Origin: Marinicella meishanensis
GTDB lineage: Bacteria; Pseudomonadota; Gammaproteobacteria; Xanthomonadales; Marinicellaceae
NCBI RefSeq assembly: GCF_019931145.1
Contig: NZ_JAIOUV010000002.1
Coordinates: 1 to 64,000 of the forward strand
Length of the DNA: 64,000 bases
Direction of reading: 5' to 3'
Positions 46,407 through 54,341 of the stretch are shown piece after piece; the stretch's first letter is position 1, and the number at the start of each line of letters is the position of its first letter. A program made the position numbers and the translations under genes. The notes below the pieces were generated by a model. The model was not told the origin of the DNA. It was given only the letters and a program-made list of their open reading frames with translations, and did not search any database.

Positions 46407-47100
46407 ATTCATCCGCAGCCGGTTGCTTGACAACAATGCCGCGCTGGTGCAAATGCTCGGTTTGTGCCCCTTGTTGGCCGTCTCCAACACCGCCATCAAT
46501 GCCCTGGGCATGGGCTTGGCCACCATCTTTGTGGTGGTGGTGACCAACAGCTTGGTGTCGTTGATTCGCCCCATCACCAAACAAGAAATCAGAATCCCGT
46601 TGTTCGTGTTGCTGATTGCCAGTGTGGTGACCACCCTGGAAATGGTCATGAATGCCTTTTTCCATGAATTGTATTTAACCTTGGGCATCTTCATTCCATT
46701 GATCGTGACCAATTGCCTGATCATGGCCCGCGCCGAAGCTTTTGCTTCCCGCAATGGTTTGTGGGTCTCCATCAAGGATGGATTTTTTGTCGGTTTGGGC
46801 TTTGCCTTGGTGTTGTTCACCATCGGGGTGATGCGCGAAGTCATCGGCCAGGGCACGCTGTTCACCCAGGCCCATTTGTTGTTTGGCGACTGGGGCCAGC
46901 ATTTGGAATGGACCTTGGTGCCGGGCTATGGGGGCTTTTTGGTGGCCATTTTACCGCCAGGGGCGTTCTTTGCCTTGGCCATCCTGGTGGCCATCAAAAA
47001 CAAGCGCGATGCGCGCTTGCAAGCCGTTCAGAAAGCCGTTCAGAAGGCCACTGAGACCACCGACATGGCGCCAGCCAAACCCAGCTCCAGCGGCTCATGA
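46399..47100 (+). CDS. rnfE: Rnf subunit E
   Basis: A 233-residue six-helix membrane subunit, the inverted partner of RnfA. NNAALVQMLGLCPLLAVSN and GIFIPLIVTNCLIMARAEAFAS are the diagnostic segments with the cluster-binding Cys. The overlap with rnfG is again 8 bases. The C-terminal 25 residues are Ala/Lys/Ser-rich and not conserved. Its stop overlaps the next gene as ATGA. The usual nth gene at the end of gammaproteobacterial rnf operons is absent. Confidence 0.95.
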   Translation: MSEFIRSRLLDNNAALVQMLGLCPLLAVSNTAINALGMGLATIFVVVVTNSLVSLIRPITKQEIRIPLFVLLIASVVTTLEMVMNAFFHELYLTLGIFIPLIVTNCLIMARAEAFASRNGLWVSIKDGFFVGLGFALVLFTIGVMREVIGQGTLFTQAHLLFGDWGQHLEWTLVPGYGGFLVAILPPGAFFALAILVAIKNKRDARLQAVQKAVQKATETTDMAPAKPSSSGS

Positions 47101-47396
47101 CTGCGACCAAAACCTATCACCTTTATCTGTTGTTGTGTGACGATTCGGTGCTGTACACCGGCATCGCCCTGGACCCCATTGCCAGGCTGGCACAACACCG
47201 CCAAGGCAAAGGCGCCAAAGCCATCCGCCGATTTCAACAGCTCAAGCTGGTGTATCAAGTGGAGGTCGGCGACAAAGGCCTGGCCCAACAGTTGGAATAC
47301 CGCATCAAGCAATGGCCCAAATCGCAAAAACAAGCCTTGGTCGATCAGCCATTGGCCTTGAACGCCTTGTTAGAGGCCACTGAACTGGCAGAATGA
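47097..47396 (+). CDS. GIY-YIG domain protein (YhbQ/UPF0213-like)
   Basis: A 99-residue small protein with the single GIY-YIG nuclease fold. YHLYLLLCDDSVLYTGIALD contains the degenerate GIY-YIG strands, followed by PIARLAQHRQGKGAKAIRRF with the conserved Arg and His, and LEYRIKQWPKSQK with the conserved Glu. Members are close to the nuclease core of UvrC but are otherwise poorly characterised. Overlaps rnfE by 4 bases, so it is translated with the Rnf operon although no functional link is known. Confidence 0.88.
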   Translation: MTATKTYHLYLLLCDDSVLYTGIALDPIARLAQHRQGKGAKAIRRFQQLKLVYQVEVGDKGLAQQLEYRIKQWPKSQKQALVDQPLALNALLEATELAE

Positions 47397-47417
47397 GCCC
47401 TCAATCAATGGGCTTTT
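47396..47417. terminator. Weak bidirectional-type hairpin between converging genes
   Basis: AGCCC (47396-47400) pairs with GGGCT (47410-47414) and a short T-run follows on the plus strand. It ends the rnf operon and faces the next minus-strand gene. Weak. Confidence 0.35.
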
Positions 47418-47760
47418 GGGTGTGGTAATCGCTGTTGTCGATGATGTTGTTGATCAGCGCATTGAGGTCGATGTCTTGGCAATACACATCCACCACAATC
47501 TGTAATACGGTGACCGAATCGGTGCCATGCACGATGATGGTGTCCACCGACATGTCTTGGTCTTCCATGATCAAACGATTTTTACCCAAGTAGGAGAATG
47601 AATTGGGTGCCGGAGGTTGTTTCGGTTGGGGCGCATTGACTGAAGTAAACAAAAAGGCCGACCATTGTTGGCAATTGAACAAGCGGCTGCGGAACCGCTC
47701 TGCCGACATGTTCAACTGGGTTTCGATTTTGATGCTGTTACCAACCACCACGTTCATCAT
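47401..47760 (-). CDS. Hypothetical protein, 119 residues
   Basis: I do not recognise this protein. It has no signal peptide or membrane helix. It starts MMNVVVGNSIKIETQ, has a Pro-rich stretch PKQPPAPNS near the middle and an acidic C-terminal half (VDTIIVHGTDSVTVLQIVVDVYCQDIDLNALIN). The reading frame is open for 119 codons, begins with an ATG pair and ends right at the end of the converging GIY-YIG gene, which is why I call it a gene. A shorter plus-strand frame in the same DNA looks like a shadow. Confidence 0.5.
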   Translation of the reverse strand: MMNVVVGNSIKIETQLNMSAERFRSRLFNCQQWSAFLFTSVNAPQPKQPPAPNSFSYLGKNRLIMEDQDMSVDTIIVHGTDSVTVLQIVVDVYCQDIDLNALINNIIDNSDYHTQKPID

Positions 47761-47836
47761 GTATTCATGATAACCCCTGGCTGCGCGCCTCGGCGGTCGA
47801 TTTTGTCAACATTGGTTACAAAACCACTGCCAGGTT

Positions 47837-49231
47837 TCAGTAACCCAAGGAGATGCGTTGTCTGATCAGGGCTTTGGGTGCTTGGTCATTGAAGCGGATC
47901 CGCCCGTAGGCGTTGCGTTCGATGCCCAGCTCGCGCAACAAATCGGCATATTCCATGAAGGGTGCCCGCTTCACTTCTTGCTCATACAGGCGGGTGAACA
48001 CGGTGGAGGCTGAAATGCGGTCCATTTCTTGAAACAATGAGCGGGCGGTCCAGCTGCGACCGGTGTCCAAACAACAGTCCTGTAACCCAGCCAAGGTTTT
48101 TGACAAACTCATGCGACCCCCGCTTTGTTGCTGCAAAGCGACATCGGCTTTCAAGGCAAACACGGCCCCACCCCAATACATTTGCATGTTGTGGCGGCGC
48201 CCGGCTTCCTTCAACACCGGAGCCGAGCGCTGTTGGGCGGTGCGCTGGCCCCGTTCGAAGCCTGCAATCAATTTACTCCAGGCCGTTGGCTCGTCCAACA
48301 AGCCAACCCGCATGCGGGTGATGTTTTGGTGGTAGCTGGCAAAACCTTCAGACAACCAGCGGTCATAAGGGGTGTAAGGCATCAACAAATGGCTGAATTC
48401 ATGGGCCGCTGTCCAATCCGCAAACAACGACGCTCTGCTTGACTCTGGATTCACCACCAACAACACCCCTTGGCCACCAGCCCGATTGACCTGACCCCAC
48501 GGCACTGGCCCCTGCGACCCGGTCATCAACACCACCAGCACCTGTACTTCGGGCAGAGGAAAAGATTCGCCCACCCGGGCCACGGAAGCGGCCATCTGTT
48601 TGACCCAATCGCTGAGTAGATCACTGTGTTCAGTGTGGTTGCCGGCCATGATGGCCAAACGCAAGCGCGACTCACCCAATGCCAGGGTGCGCAATTGCAT
48701 CGGGCCCATGGCCAAAAATCCATTGGCATATGAAGGGCTGGGTTTCATTTGGTAATGGGTTTGCCTGGCGCTGCGTTTGAGCAATTGCCAGGGCGCTGAG
48801 ACTTGCACATCAGCTGGGTGGTTGATGGTCACCTGCGGCCATTGACGTTGGCTTTGGTCACTGGCTTGCCACTGCCAGTCATCGACTGACAACAACAAGC
48901 TGTCTGGGTGTTGGGCCCGAAAGCGGCTGGACCGTTGGTTGTGGTTGCCAGCTCTGGGCTTGACGGTATACTGCAAACAACCGGCCTCCCCTGCTGGCAG
49001 CGCCAAGCGCCGTCCACGGGGGGTCAATGACCGCCCTTGCCATTGCCAATCTGCGGTCAGGGTCAAAGTGGCTTCTCCATGCGCTTGCATCTGCGCCGGG
49101 GCCTGTTGAAAACAATGCCTAAGCTGCCAAGCTTGGTGGCTGCCTGGGTAATCGATTTGGATGTCATTGGCCAACGAAGCCGTGCTCAGCAGGCCCAATG
49201 ACAACGCCCATGTGATGATGTGTCTTTGCAT
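47837..49231 (-). CDS. Secreted gluzincin metallopeptidase (peptidase MA-like)
   Basis: A 464-residue exported protein with signal peptide MQRHIITWALSLGLLSTASLA. The N-terminal half (about 25-190) looks like a beta-rich domain related to PDZ-less M61 or M1-type N-domains. The zinc motif HEFSH is at 277-281, with the third ligand probably Glu295 in WLSEGFASYH. The HEXXH-to-Glu spacing is 13 residues, shorter than the 18 in M1, which suits the peptidase-MA superfamily. Substrate unknown. It stands alone, convergent on nothing, with only the 119-residue ORF downstream. Confidence 0.8.
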   Translation of the reverse strand: MQRHIITWALSLGLLSTASLANDIQIDYPGSHQAWQLRHCFQQAPAQMQAHGEATLTLTADWQWQGRSLTPRGRRLALPAGEAGCLQYTVKPRAGNHNQRSSRFRAQHPDSLLLSVDDWQWQASDQSQRQWPQVTINHPADVQVSAPWQLLKRSARQTHYQMKPSPSYANGFLAMGPMQLRTLALGESRLRLAIMAGNHTEHSDLLSDWVKQMAASVARVGESFPLPEVQVLVVLMTGSQGPVPWGQVNRAGGQGVLLVVNPESSRASLFADWTAAHEFSHLLMPYTPYDRWLSEGFASYHQNITRMRVGLLDEPTAWSKLIAGFERGQRTAQQRSAPVLKEAGRRHNMQMYWGGAVFALKADVALQQQSGGRMSLSKTLAGLQDCCLDTGRSWTARSLFQEMDRISASTVFTRLYEQEVKRAPFMEYADLLRELGIERNAYGRIRFNDQAPKALIRQRISLGY

Positions 49232-49314
49232 ATGCGGTTGTCCGGTTCACCGCCCCCAACGATCAATAAAGACCATCATATGAACGATTAATTCAAATTA
49301 TTGTGAAAATTGAA

Positions 49315-49773
49315 TCAGGGACAGGAAAAGGCGTCGAAATACCAGATGTGTACAATCAACTGGTCTTTGACCTGATAAATGGATTGGCTGCATTGGGCTT
49401 TGGGCTGGCCCTGGGCATCGGTCCAAATGGCCCGCTCCAATTGTTGAATGAACGGTCCTTGTTGGGCCGAGCTGAGCACTTGTGAATGGGCCGCCGGTGT
49501 GTTGACGAAATACCGTCCCAAAAACGCTTCCAGGGCGGCCTTGTCATGGGTTTCGGTGTGCAGCTGGTCACCACTGATGAACATGTATTTCAATTCTGAG
49601 TGGACCAAGGCCAGCATGCCTTGAACGTTATGTTGGTTGTAGGCTGCGACGAACTGTTCGGCCAAATTAGGGGCCGTGTTGGACAGCTTGGCAACCGGCT
49701 TGGTGACAGGCTGCTGCGGCTGGCAAGCCACCAAGCACAGCAGCCCACTCAATACCAAGCAAATGCGCCACAT
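49315..49773 (-). CDS. NTF2/SnoaL-like lipoprotein
   Basis: A 152-residue lipoprotein. Signal peptide MWRICLVLSGLLCLVAC has the lipobox LVAC. The mature protein opens with a Gln/Pro/Val linker, and NLAEQFVAAYNQHNVQGMLALVHSELKYMF matches a SnoaL/NTF2-like fold, a small alpha+beta barrel often used as a binding domain. The catalytic or ligand identity is unknown. ATG 49773 follows the dolP stop by 4 bases; a TTG at 49794 would overlap dolP. It may be the last gene of the lpoA-yraN-dolP unit. Confidence 0.78.
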   Translation of the reverse strand: MWRICLVLSGLLCLVACQPQQPVTKPVAKLSNTAPNLAEQFVAAYNQHNVQGMLALVHSELKYMFISGDQLHTETHDKAALEAFLGRYFVNTPAAHSQVLSSAQQGPFIQQLERAIWTDAQGQPKAQCSQSIYQVKDQLIVHIWYFDAFSCP

Positions 49774-49777
49774 GGTA

Positions 49778-50368
49778 TTAATCGGTGTATTCAAAGATTT
49801 TCACCACCCGTTCCACCCCACGCAAGTGCCGGATGCGTTCAACCACGGCTTCCGCTTCTTCACGGCTGACGATGCCCATCAGATAAACTTCCCGGTTGGC
49901 GGTGGTCAGTTTGACCCGGGTGGGGTTGAAATCAGGCAAGTCTATTTTTAACAACGAGGCCTTGGCTTTGGAATTGATGTAAGAATCTTTGGAGCGTCGA
50001 CCAAATTTAGAGATTTCCGAGACCAGCTTCAATTCGTTGACCACTGAGATCACACCATCCTTGATGGCGGCCGCGTCTTCGGCCTTAACCCGGTCACTGT
50101 CGGTTTTGACTTCACCGGCCAACAACACCACACCGTTGTATGAATCGACTTTAACCCGACTGTCGTCTTCCAGGGTTTTGCGGATCTCATTTTTGACACT
50201 GGCGGTGATGATTTTGTCATCCATCACTTGCCCCGCCGTGCGGCGGTCATTGGCCACATTGACTCCTGTCACCAAAGCGCCACCGACGATGACTGGCACA
50301 CAAGCCGACAAGCCGATGCTGAACAAGCCACACAGCAGACATGTTTTCAATACCTTCATTTGTTTCAT
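49778..50368 (-). CDS. dolP: BON-domain outer membrane lipoprotein DolP (YraP)
   Basis: A 196-residue lipoprotein with lipobox LSAC (Cys about residue 23). Two BON domains follow, about 45-120 (IITASVKNEIRKTLEDDSRV) and about 125-196 (DSYINSKAKASLLKIDL). BON domains bind anionic phospholipid. In E. coli DolP supports outer membrane integrity and the BAM machinery. Located as in E. coli near yraN and lpoA. Sixty-three bases separate it from yraN. Confidence 0.92.
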   Translation of the reverse strand: MKQMKVLKTCLLCGLFSIGLSACVPVIVGGALVTGVNVANDRRTAGQVMDDKIITASVKNEIRKTLEDDSRVKVDSYNGVVLLAGEVKTDSDRVKAEDAAAIKDGVISVVNELKLVSEISKFGRRSKDSYINSKAKASLLKIDLPDFNPTRVKLTTANREVYLMGIVSREEAEAVVERIRHLRGVERVVKIFEYTD

Positions 50369-50431
50369 GATGATCCTCTTTCTGTTAATGAGCAGGGTGC
50401 GTCATTTCTGACTGCAGCCGCCGATAAAAAT

Positions 50432-50869
50432 TCATTCAAATGCGTGTTGAACCCACTTAAACTGATTGCAACCATCCACGCAATCAATACCCAACACATC
50501 AAACCGACAAGCCAATACCTGATGCTGCCGATGGCGTTGCAGATACTGTTTGGCCGCTTTGATGATCCGTTGTTGCTTGGCCCAAGTGACTGTTTCCAAC
50601 GCACTGGCCCAATCGGTTTGCTGGCGGTATTTCACTTCGATGAAAACCAGATGTTCACCTTGTCGCATGATCAAATCAATTTCACCCATGGGCGTGTTGA
50701 AATTCCGCTCGAGGGTGGATAAGCCCTGCCGCCGCAAATACAGTTCTGCCGCCCGTTCTGCTTGCTGCCCCGAGGTGATGGCCCACTGAGACAGGTCTTG
50801 AGCAGAGCGGCCCCAACGGCTGCTTATTTGGGCAAGGCAATCACGGAGCCATCGATGTATTGTGCCCAT
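50432..50869 (-). CDS. yraN: YraN family (UPF0102) endonuclease-fold protein
   Basis: A 145-residue protein with a PD-(D/E)XK-type core. GQQAERAAELYLRRQG and NFNTPMGEIDLIMRQGEHLVFIEVKYR hold the catalytic-type residues E, D and EVK. The function in vivo is unclear. The start ATG overlaps lpoA by 46 bases. The about 20 residues before the conserved core are not typical, so a later start is possible. Confidence 0.9.
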   Translation of the reverse strand: MGTIHRWLRDCLAQISSRWGRSAQDLSQWAITSGQQAERAAELYLRRQGLSTLERNFNTPMGEIDLIMRQGEHLVFIEVKYRQQTDWASALETVTWAKQQRIIKAAKQYLQRHRQHQVLACRFDVLGIDCVDGCNQFKWVQHAFE

Positions 50870-52644
50870 TCCAGTTCTCGATCGAAATCGCCATCAAAAC
50901 CCAAACTGATCCGTCCTGACAAACCCTCGATGATGCCGGTGTTGACCCGGCTCATCCACTCCAGGCGCGCGATCAGTTGATACGCATCGAACCCAAAAGC
51001 AAATAACTTGGCATCGGTTTGTACCCGCTGCAAGGAAAATGGCAGGGTTTCACTCAAGCGACTGCTTTGCAATTCAATCGGACTGACGGCAAACCGCAGG
51101 TTTTGCAAATCGCGGTTGTGTTGTTCATTGAGCAAACCGGCGAACACGTGCGAAGTGGCATAAACCGGTAAGCCGGCGGCGTGATGGAATTTCAGCTGCG
51201 GCACCATCAACCGGGCAAACGATGGCCGGGCAGCGAGAAAAATGGCGTCCACATCGGACCGCACCACCTCTTCAGCCGCCAGATTCAACTTCAAAAACTG
51301 CTGCAGGTTGCGGGCCCTGAGCTGGCTTTCCACCAGGCCCAAAGTTTGCCGCAACTGGGCTGAATAATCGTTTTGCTCAGCCTGGTAGTAACTGTTGTCG
51401 ATGATTTGCCCCCCCAAATCATAGAAGGCTTGGGCAAATGCCTGGGTCATGCGTTCACCCCATGGCTCATTGAGGGCCAGGATCAACACCCGTTTGTGTC
51501 CGTCCTGGATCATGCGTTTGGCCACTTGCACCGCTTCGCCCTCCGGCGACAAGGTGAATTGAAAATACGGGCTTTCTGCCTGGTTCAACAGCACCACCGG
51601 CATGGTGGCGGCTGGCAATTTTACGGCGGCTTCAATGGAGGTTTTGTCCAACGGTCCAATGATCAGGTCTGAGCCGTTCTCCTGGGCCGAGAACCACGAG
51701 GCCGCGAGGTTTTCTCCTTGGCTGCCGGTGTCGTAGAACACCAGTTTGTTTTGGTTACCAAAATCGCTGGTGGCGGCCGTCAATAACCCAGTTTGGATGG
51801 CTTTGGCGACATCTGCAAAGCGACCTGAAAAGGGCAACAACACCGCCACGGTTTGTTTTCGATTGATGCGATTGAGGTCCAAAAAATATTGACTGGCGGG
51901 GTGATCTGACCACTGCATCAACCAGTTTTGGCCAGACACGCCATCGGCACCAAAATTCACATAAGCCGCTTCTATCCAACCTTGGGCCGTGGGACTGTAT
52001 TGCGGATCACCCAAAGCCAAGATCAATGCCGCATCATCCACTTGCAGCAAGTTTCTGACAATGCGGTCATGGATGCCCTGCAGCCCAGGCATCTGATCAG
52101 GTTTGGTGTCAGTAATGGCCTCAGGCACAACCCCGACCGGCTCGTTTTCCGGGGTCAATTCAGCCACAGCGATCCAAGCCAAAGCGGCGGCAAAGTAGGC
52201 CCTTTGCTGCTCTTGGCAAGTGGCCTGCAATTGCCAATAACGCGGCTGCCAAAAGGCCAACAAGGCCTCGATACCGATGTCAGCAGTCATGCTCAAAGCC
52301 TGTTCACATTGACCATTGAGCTGTGACAATTCGGCTTGAATCACACGGGTTTCCGGCGTTTCCAATGGGGTCTCATGCAGTAACTTCCAAATCGGCAAAG
52401 ACTCCCCCAATTGCAACCAGGAATCCAACAAGGCCACCAACACTTCGGGGTCATTGGGGTTGTTGTCCCAGGCTTGGGTCAACCATTCGGTGGCGGCAAA
52501 GTAATTCTGTGCTTGATACAGCTCCAGGCCATTGCGTTTGGCGGCGTCACTGCTGGGTCGGGTGTTTTGCTGACCGGCGCCACAGGCGGTCAATAAAACC
52601 AACACCCAAAGCACCGCGACAGATTTCAATAATTTGCGAGTCAT
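50824..52644 (-). CDS. lpoA: Penicillin-binding protein activator LpoA (YraM)
   Basis: A 606-residue outer membrane lipoprotein that stimulates PBP1A peptidoglycan synthesis in E. coli. The lipobox is LLTAC. The N-terminal TPR-like region (about 30-240) precedes a periplasmic-binding-protein-like domain (about 260-600), with IGPLDKTSIEAAVKLPA and ALNEPWGERMTQAFAQA as typical segments. It is divergent from rsmI across only about 40 bases, the same arrangement as in E. coli. diaA, which sits in this cluster in E. coli, is missing here. Confidence 0.92.
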   Translation of the reverse strand: MTRKLLKSVAVLWVLVLLTACGAGQQNTRPSSDAAKRNGLELYQAQNYFAATEWLTQAWDNNPNDPEVLVALLDSWLQLGESLPIWKLLHETPLETPETRVIQAELSQLNGQCEQALSMTADIGIEALLAFWQPRYWQLQATCQEQQRAYFAAALAWIAVAELTPENEPVGVVPEAITDTKPDQMPGLQGIHDRIVRNLLQVDDAALILALGDPQYSPTAQGWIEAAYVNFGADGVSGQNWLMQWSDHPASQYFLDLNRINRKQTVAVLLPFSGRFADVAKAIQTGLLTAATSDFGNQNKLVFYDTGSQGENLAASWFSAQENGSDLIIGPLDKTSIEAAVKLPAATMPVVLLNQAESPYFQFTLSPEGEAVQVAKRMIQDGHKRVLILALNEPWGERMTQAFAQAFYDLGGQIIDNSYYQAEQNDYSAQLRQTLGLVESQLRARNLQQFLKLNLAAEEVVRSDVDAIFLAARPSFARLMVPQLKFHHAAGLPVYATSHVFAGLLNEQHNRDLQNLRFAVSPIELQSSRLSETLPFSLQRVQTDAKLFAFGFDAYQLIARLEWMSRVNTGIIEGLSGRISLGFDGDFDRELEWAQYIDGSVIALPK

Positions 52645-52684
52645 GATTGGGATTTTACCTCAGAAATCATTAAAATACTGTTCG

Positions 52685-53545
52685 ATGAATGAATCTTCCG
52701 ACAAGGCCACAGGCACTTTGTTTGTGGTGGCCACACCCATAGGCAACCTCAAAGACATCACCTTGCGCGCCATTGAGGTGTTGCAAGCTTGTGACTGGGT
52801 GGCCTGCGAAGACACCCGCCACAGTCAGCGCCTGTTTCAGGCCCATGGCATCGACAGCAAAACCCTGGCCTTACACCAACACAATGAGAATCAACAAGCC
52901 CAAAGCATCATCGACCGCTTGTTACAGGGACACAACGTGGCACTGGTGTCAGATGCCGGCACCCCATTGATCAGCGACCCCGGTTTTCCACTGATTCAAT
53001 TGGCCCATGAGCAGCAGCTGTCGGTGGTGCCCATTCCCGGTCCTTCGGCCTTGATCGCCTTGCTGTCGGTGGCCGGCTTGAACACCAATCCATTCACATT
53101 TCATGGCTTCTTGCCGGCCAAATCACAACAACGGATCAAGGCCCTGGAAGCCTGGTTGCCGTTGTCTGGCACCCACGTGTTTTATGAGTCAGCACACCGC
53201 ATCGTGGCCTGTGTGGATGATTTGTTGGCGGTGTTTGGTGCCACCACCCCGGTGGCCATGGGGCGTGAATTGACCAAAACCTTTGAACAGGTGTTTCGTG
53301 GTTCTCTCAATGAGTTGACTGATTTGATTGTGGCTGACAGAAACCACCAAAAAGGGGAGTTTGTGTTGGCCATCCAAGGACAGAAAGCCGATACCGATGA
53401 ACAATTGACACCAGAACAGCGCCAACTGGCGAGCCAACTACAACAACACCTGCCGCCGAAAACCGCGGCCAAGGTGGTGGCCGATCATTACGGCATCAAC
53501 AAAAAACAGGTGTATCAATTCATGCTGGATGCGAAAGCACCTTGA
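52685..53545 (+). CDS. rsmI: 16S rRNA 2'-O-methyltransferase RsmI
   Basis: A 286-residue SAM-dependent tetrapyrrole-methylase-fold enzyme. It 2'-O-methylates C1402 of 16S rRNA. LFVVATPIGNLKDITLRAIEVL, EDTRHSQRL, LVSDAGTPLISDPGF and PIPGPSALIALLSVAGL are all present. ATG 52685 gives the standard N-terminus; an earlier reading from 52634 lies in the lpoA promoter region. It converges on the glycosyltransferase gene with a 26-base coding overlap. Confidence 0.95.
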   Translation: MNESSDKATGTLFVVATPIGNLKDITLRAIEVLQACDWVACEDTRHSQRLFQAHGIDSKTLALHQHNENQQAQSIIDRLLQGHNVALVSDAGTPLISDPGFPLIQLAHEQQLSVVPIPGPSALIALLSVAGLNTNPFTFHGFLPAKSQQRIKALEAWLPLSGTHVFYESAHRIVACVDDLLAVFGATTPVAMGRELTKTFEQVFRGSLNELTDLIVADRNHQKGEFVLAIQGQKADTDEQLTPEQRQLASQLQQHLPPKTAAKVVADHYGINKKQVYQFMLDAKAP

Positions 53546-54341
53546 TCAAGGCATGTTCCCACCGCGGCCGGTGTTTGCGAAAGTAGCGCCGCAGGCCTTG
53601 CTTTTTCCAAGCTTTAATCACCGCCGATCGCTGTTCGGAATGGCCTTGCAAATGGGTCACGGCCACCGCGGGTTCGTACCACAATTGCCCTTGATTTTGT
53701 TGTAGGCGGACAAACAGGTCCAAATCCTCAAAGTGCAATGGGAATCCCTCATCAAAACCGCCAATGGCTTCAAACGCAGCCCGTTGCACCACAAAGCAAG
53801 CCCCATTAACGGCCTCCACCGGCTGGGCTTGCTGTGGCGGGGCTGTTTCACGGATGTTGATGCCACGAAAGCCAGGCAAGCGCGACAAACCGGTGATGTG
53901 GCAGAGCACCCGCCACAAAGTTGGTAAGCGCCGACGCGAAGCGGGTTGCAGGCTGCCATCTTGATTCAACACCTGACAACCGACCAGCACCGCACCTGGG
54001 GTGGCGTCCAAGGTGGTCGACAGCTGCTGTAATTGTTGGGCTTGAATGAAGCAGTCGGGGTTGATGAATGCCACGGTTGGGGCCTGCCCTGTTTGCGCGC
54101 CTTGATTGCAGGCGGTGGCAAAACCCAAGTTTTGGGTATTGTTGATGACTGTGATGCGCTCATCGTTGGGTATCAGGGCACGCGAATCATCGGTGGATGC
54201 ATTGTCAACCAAACATATGCGGATGGCGGCAGCAGCTGGTTGCAACAAAGCGGCCAAACAGTCCTGCAGCACAGCACCCGAGTTGTGACTGACGACGACC
54301 ACGTCAATGGCAGGCTCGGGTTGCGCAGTGGTTGGTTTCAT
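53520..54341 (-). CDS. Family 2 glycosyltransferase, rhamnosyltransferase-like
   Basis: A 273-residue GT2 with a GT-A fold. IDVVVVSHNSGAVLQDCL, VDNASTDDS and FINPDCFI carry the nucleotide-sugar and metal motifs. GGFDEGFPLHFEDLDLFVRL is the acceptor/ED motif common in rhamnosyltransferases of the WbbL type. The C-terminus is basic. The start ATG 54341 overlaps the upstream gene stop (ATGA). Last gene of the surface-glycan operon. Sugar specificity cannot be read. Confidence 0.9.
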   Translation of the reverse strand: MKPTTAQPEPAIDVVVVSHNSGAVLQDCLAALLQPAAAAIRICLVDNASTDDSRALIPNDERITVINNTQNLGFATACNQGAQTGQAPTVAFINPDCFIQAQQLQQLSTTLDATPGAVLVGCQVLNQDGSLQPASRRRLPTLWRVLCHITGLSRLPGFRGINIRETAPPQQAQPVEAVNGACFVVQRAAFEAIGGFDEGFPLHFEDLDLFVRLQQNQGQLWYEPAVAVTHLQGHSEQRSAVIKAWKKQGLRRYFRKHRPRWEHALIKVLSHPA

